A DNA stretch of 7,006 nt, from positions 1 through 7,006 of the forward strand of contig JAYSWB010000013.1 in NCBI GenBank assembly GCA_043718245.1, written 5' to 3'. Below are positions 5,499 through 7,006 of the stretch, piece after piece; the stretch's first letter is position 1, and every line of letters begins with the position of its first letter. Both the position numbers and the translations under genes were made by a program. Source of the stretch: JBAXAB01 sp043718245. Its GTDB lineage: Bacteria; Patescibacteriota; Minisyncoccia; Phycocordibacterales; CAIZLB01. The notes beneath the pieces were generated by a model. It made no database searches. It worked only from the letters and a program-made list of their open reading frames with translations, and was not told the DNA's origin.

Positions 5499-6466
5499 AC
5501 GTGGTTACCTATGACGTGGCGAGTCGTCTTCAGGCATTCCGCCCGATGACACTCACAATCCCGCGTCCGGATGATCAGTTGTTCGAACGCTTTCACATCA
5601 GCCTGTTTCAGAAAGTGCAGCAGGCTCTCCCTGGTATCAATATTGATACCATCGAGATGAGCGAACTTCGGCGCAAGATCTGGGAGCAAGTAGAGAGTCG
5701 TGTCACTGACCTCGGTCAGCAAGCGGTCCTCAGCACGTGTCCAGAGTTTGCCGATTTGAATCCGAAAAGCGAAGGCCTACTCCTCAACCTCAACCGACTG
5801 TTCAACACAGACGGACAGTTGATAGGACATGGTCCTCGTCCAGGGTTCGAGAATCTCGAGAAGCAGTACGATGATTTAGCAAAGAAAATCGCTGGCCGTT
5901 CCGTAGTCCTTATCGAAGACGGGGCATTCAGTGGTGGCACTCTTCGCTATGTCCTTCAGGAGCTGAATAGTCGTGGCATTACAGTCACGGCAATCATCAT
6001 CGGCTTCTGCTGCACAAGGGCAAAGTTTGTCCTCGGTAATTTCTTCAAAGGTGAGCTTGTGATAGTGCATCCGATTGAGAACCTTCTCGATTGGATTCCC
6101 GACCACGATCTCATTCCGTTCATTCCGAACTGTGGACGGGTCCTTGGTGAAGCATCGGGCAATGGCTTCATGCCGGTCCGAAGCACCGAAGGCTTCAGCT
6201 ACGCTTACCCTTACGTCCTGCCATTCGGTAAGATCGAGGAATGGGCAAGTCTGCCACTCGAAGGCGCTCGGGAGTTGTCGAGGCTTTGCTTGGAAACAAG
6301 CATCGAACTGTTCAGCCGCGTAGGGCCTAAAATGACGATAGGGGAGCTTCTGGGAGCGAATCCCAGGGTCTCAATGCCTATCGAAATTGGAGCAGATCAA
6401 GCCCAAGTTGACCTCAATGTGGAAGTTGTTGGTTTTTTGGAGCAGATGCGTAAAAGACTGGGGTAA
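5465..6466 (+). CDS. phosphoribosyltransferase-fold protein of unknown role
   Basis: A 333-residue soluble protein. The only motif I recognise is VVLIEDGAFSGGTL at residues 147-160, followed by a helix and strand (RYVLQELNSRGITVTAIIIGF). This has the layout of the PRPP-binding loop of type I phosphoribosyltransferases (hydrophobic strand, two acidic residues, then a small-residue/Gly-Gly-Thr-Leu turn). The usual second acidic residue is changed: ED-G instead of DD or ED followed by hydrophobic and Thr. About 140 residues precede the motif and 150 follow it (including FCC at 181-183, PNCGRVLGEASGNGF at 221-235 and YAYPYVLPFG at 247-256), none of which I can assign. No signal peptide or membrane helix. 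GC is visibly higher than in the transporter genes (34 of 60 in 5521-5580 against 21 of 60 in 541-600), it has a strong Shine-Dalgarno, and it is flanked by terminators, so it looks like an independent, possibly acquired unit. Catalytic activity is uncertain. Confidence 0.8.
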   Translation: MSSTQEDRHGTYVVTYDVASRLQAFRPMTLTIPRPDDQLFERFHISLFQKVQQALPGINIDTIEMSELRRKIWEQVESRVTDLGQQAVLSTCPEFADLNPKSEGLLLNLNRLFNTDGQLIGHGPRPGFENLEKQYDDLAKKIAGRSVVLIEDGAFSGGTLRYVLQELNSRGITVTAIIIGFCCTRAKFVLGNFFKGELVIVHPIENLLDWIPDHDLIPFIPNCGRVLGEASGNGFMPVRSTEGFSYAYPYVLPFGKIEEWASLPLEGARELSRLCLETSIELFSRVGPKMTIGELLGANPRVSMPIEIGADQAQVDLNVEVVGFLEQMRKRLG

Positions 6467-6491
6467 CTAACTCCTTTCTTTATTAAAAACA

Positions 6492-6527
6492 GTCGCATCG
6501 CTCAAAAGGCGGTGCGGCTTTTCTTTT
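6492..6527 (+). terminator. intrinsic terminator of the phosphoribosyltransferase-like gene
   Basis: GTCGCATCGC (6492-6501) pairs with GCGGTGCGGC (6509-6518) over 10 positions, two of them G-U, with a 7-base loop TCAAAAG and a T-rich tail TTTTCTTTT (6519-6527). It begins 25 bases after the stop codon and is the strongest terminator-like structure in the window. Confidence 0.88.
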
Positions 6528-6606
6528 CAATGCTCAAAAAACCCTTATTTTAATTGACTTCTTTGATATTCTCTTGACTGTCTCTTTAAACCATACATTA
6601 TCCTTC

Positions 6607-6635
6607 TTGACAATGGCATGTCACTACACTAGAGT
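6607..6635 (+). promoter_or_regulatory. sigma70-type promoter overlapping a palindrome
   Basis: A perfect TTGACA at 6607-6612 is followed after 17 bases by TAGAGT at 6630-6635 (4 of 6 matches to TATAAT). Transcription would start near 6642 and run into the hairpin-rich region and then the recombinase gene. The -10 lies in the centre of the palindrome at 6619-6644, the classic position for a repressor site. Confidence 0.55.
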
Positions 6636-6644
6636 GTAGTGACA
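6619..6644. promoter_or_regulatory. 26-bp palindrome, candidate operator
   Basis: TGTCACTACACT (6619-6630) and AGTGTAGTGACA (6633-6644) are exact reverse complements, 12 bp each, separated by AG. The site covers the spacer, the -10 and the probable transcription start of the promoter at 6607-6635. The inner ACTACA...TGTAGT halves loosely recall BlaI/CopY-type operators (ACTACA-NN-TGTAGT), but the spacing is 6 instead of 2, so I do not assign a family. In RNA it could also form a 12-bp hairpin at the very 5' end, but no T-run follows. Confidence 0.6.
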
Positions 6645-6840
6645 ACTGAATAAGCGATCCGTTGTCCCGAAAGGGATCTAGCCATAAGGGCTAGATGCTA
6701 GCAATGGACTTTGAACCAAGCGTCGGCTTGCTATATCCCGAAGGGATAGAGTAAACTGATAGTGCGAGCTCGAAAGAGATTCGTATCCCAAGCTTGGGAA
6801 TGACGGAAGCCGATTAATTTATTAAAAGGCTGCGGTCACC
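6645..6840 (+). other. hairpin-rich non-coding stretch, candidate structured RNA or long leader
   Basis: Roughly 195 bases without a normal gene carry a chain of short stems: TCCC-GAAA-GGGA (6665-6676), ATCTAGCC/GGCTAGAT, 8 bp perfect with a 5-base loop (6676-6696), CAAGC-GTCG-GCTTG (6717-6730), TATCCC-GAA-GGGATA (6734-6748), CTC-GAAA-GAG with CGA/TCG closing pairs (6765-6783), and the 14-bp palindrome TCCCAAGCTTGGGA (6786-6799). TCGGCTT (6723-6729) can also pair with AAGCCGA (6807-6813), enclosing three of these stems and competing with the 6717-6730 hairpin. The stretch lies downstream of a promoter and ahead of a terminator-like repeat. It matches no RNA family I recognise. A recombinase-site function at DNA level is the main alternative. 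Confidence 0.4.
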
Positions 6841-6875
6841 AAAAGTCCACTTTGACTAGCATCGGGTGGACTTTT
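6841..6875. repeat. 10-bp inverted repeat before the recombinase; terminator or recombination site
   Basis: AAAAGTCCAC (6841-6850) and GTGGACTTTT (6866-6875) are exact reverse complements with a 15-base loop. With A-tract and T-tract inside the stem it could act as a weak bidirectional terminator, ending an RNA begun near 6642 at about 230 bases. Lying 12 bases before a recombinase start, it could instead be a recombinase-binding site. The sequence alone does not decide. Confidence 0.45.
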
Positions 6876-6887
6876 CGGTTGACTGAT

Positions 6888-7006
6888 ATGAAATTAAGCC
6901 AAGCAATAGAAGAATTCAAAAATTGGAGAGGGTTTAAAGTCACGGGCCATACAGTGGTCCGGTATGATAGCGCCCTCCGAATTTTCTGCCTTGTCATGGG
7001 AGATCC
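6888..7006 (+). CDS. tyrosine recombinase/integrase, N-terminal fragment cut by the window end
   Basis: Thirty-nine codons are visible, beginning MKLSQAIEEFKNWRG and continuing with VTGHTVVRYDSALRIFCLVMGD. The pattern of a short first helix (A.EEF..W), a T..TV..Y motif and then a second helix (ALRIF) is that of the SAM-like core-binding domain at the start of XerC/XerD- and phage-type tyrosine recombinases. The catalytic domain with its R-H-R-Y residues would lie beyond the window, so activity cannot be judged. No Shine-Dalgarno precedes ATG 6888; an in-frame TTG at 6879 is an alternative start. The structured region just upstream may regulate it or be its substrate. Confidence 0.65.
   Translation, partial: MKLSQAIEEFKNWRGFKVTGHTVVRYDSALRIFCLVMGD

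Noticed and set aside
5876..6186. Minus-strand reading frames inside the phosphoribosyltransferase-like gene
   Set aside because: The plus frame has a strong ribosome binding site, a recognisable motif and a terminator; the minus frames have none.
148..6466. Alternative genetic code with TGA read as glycine or tryptophan, as in some Patescibacteria or mycoplasmas
   Set aside because: No in-frame TGA occurs in any of the genes, and tryptophan is encoded by TGG.
6619..6875. CRISPR array
   Set aside because: The repeats are inverted and unlike each other; there are no regularly spaced identical direct repeats or spacers.
6645..6875. Integron attC or attI site, group I or group II intron
   Set aside because: I find no convincing paired GTTRRRY core sites, no domain V-like hairpin and no group I core motifs.

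Overview
The window looks like a piece of a small-genome bacterial chromosome, most plausibly Patescibacteria (Candidate Phyla Radiation) or a similar monoderm-like lineage. This is an inference, not a proven assignment. It rests on three things: binding proteins tethered by uncleaved N-terminal helices with no lipobox cysteine, most genes lacking a Shine-Dalgarno sequence, and promoters that sit almost on top of start codons. The standard code fits: no in-frame TGA occurs in any gene and tryptophan is TGG.

Layout. Bases 1-147 hold no convincing gene but carry a good sigma70-type promoter (81-109). Bases 148-5007 are a tight same-strand cluster: three tandem branched-chain/amino-acid-type (LivJ-like) solute-binding proteins, then the two ATPases LivG and LivF. 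The membrane permeases LivH and LivM are absent from the window. The cluster is followed at 5033-5347 by a TrpR/YerC-type small DNA-binding protein. It has its own extended -10 promoter and a 16-bp palindrome at the livF end, an arrangement that suggests autoregulation or amino-acid-responsive control. A strong intrinsic terminator (5411-5434) closes this block.

Bases 5465-6466 encode a 333-residue phosphoribosyltransferase-fold protein of uncertain function. It differs from its neighbours: visibly higher GC, a strong Shine-Dalgarno, and a start codon inside a 10-bp perfect inverted repeat. It ends at a second intrinsic terminator (6492-6527).

Bases 6528-6887 have no normal gene but are rich in structure: a TTGACA/TAGAGT promoter whose -10 lies in a 26-bp near-perfect palindrome, a run of short hairpins (several capped by GAAA or GAA), and a 10-bp inverted repeat just before the last gene. 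That gene, cut by the window end, starts like the SAM-like N-terminal domain of a tyrosine recombinase/integrase.

Working model: the first 5.3 kb is an amino-acid uptake operon with three receptors feeding one ATPase pair, plus a TrpR-like regulator. The last 1.6 kb looks like an accessory or mobile segment with heavy regulatory structure. The best candidates for something undescribed are the start-codon hairpin of the phosphoribosyltransferase gene and the promoter-palindrome-hairpin region before the recombinase.
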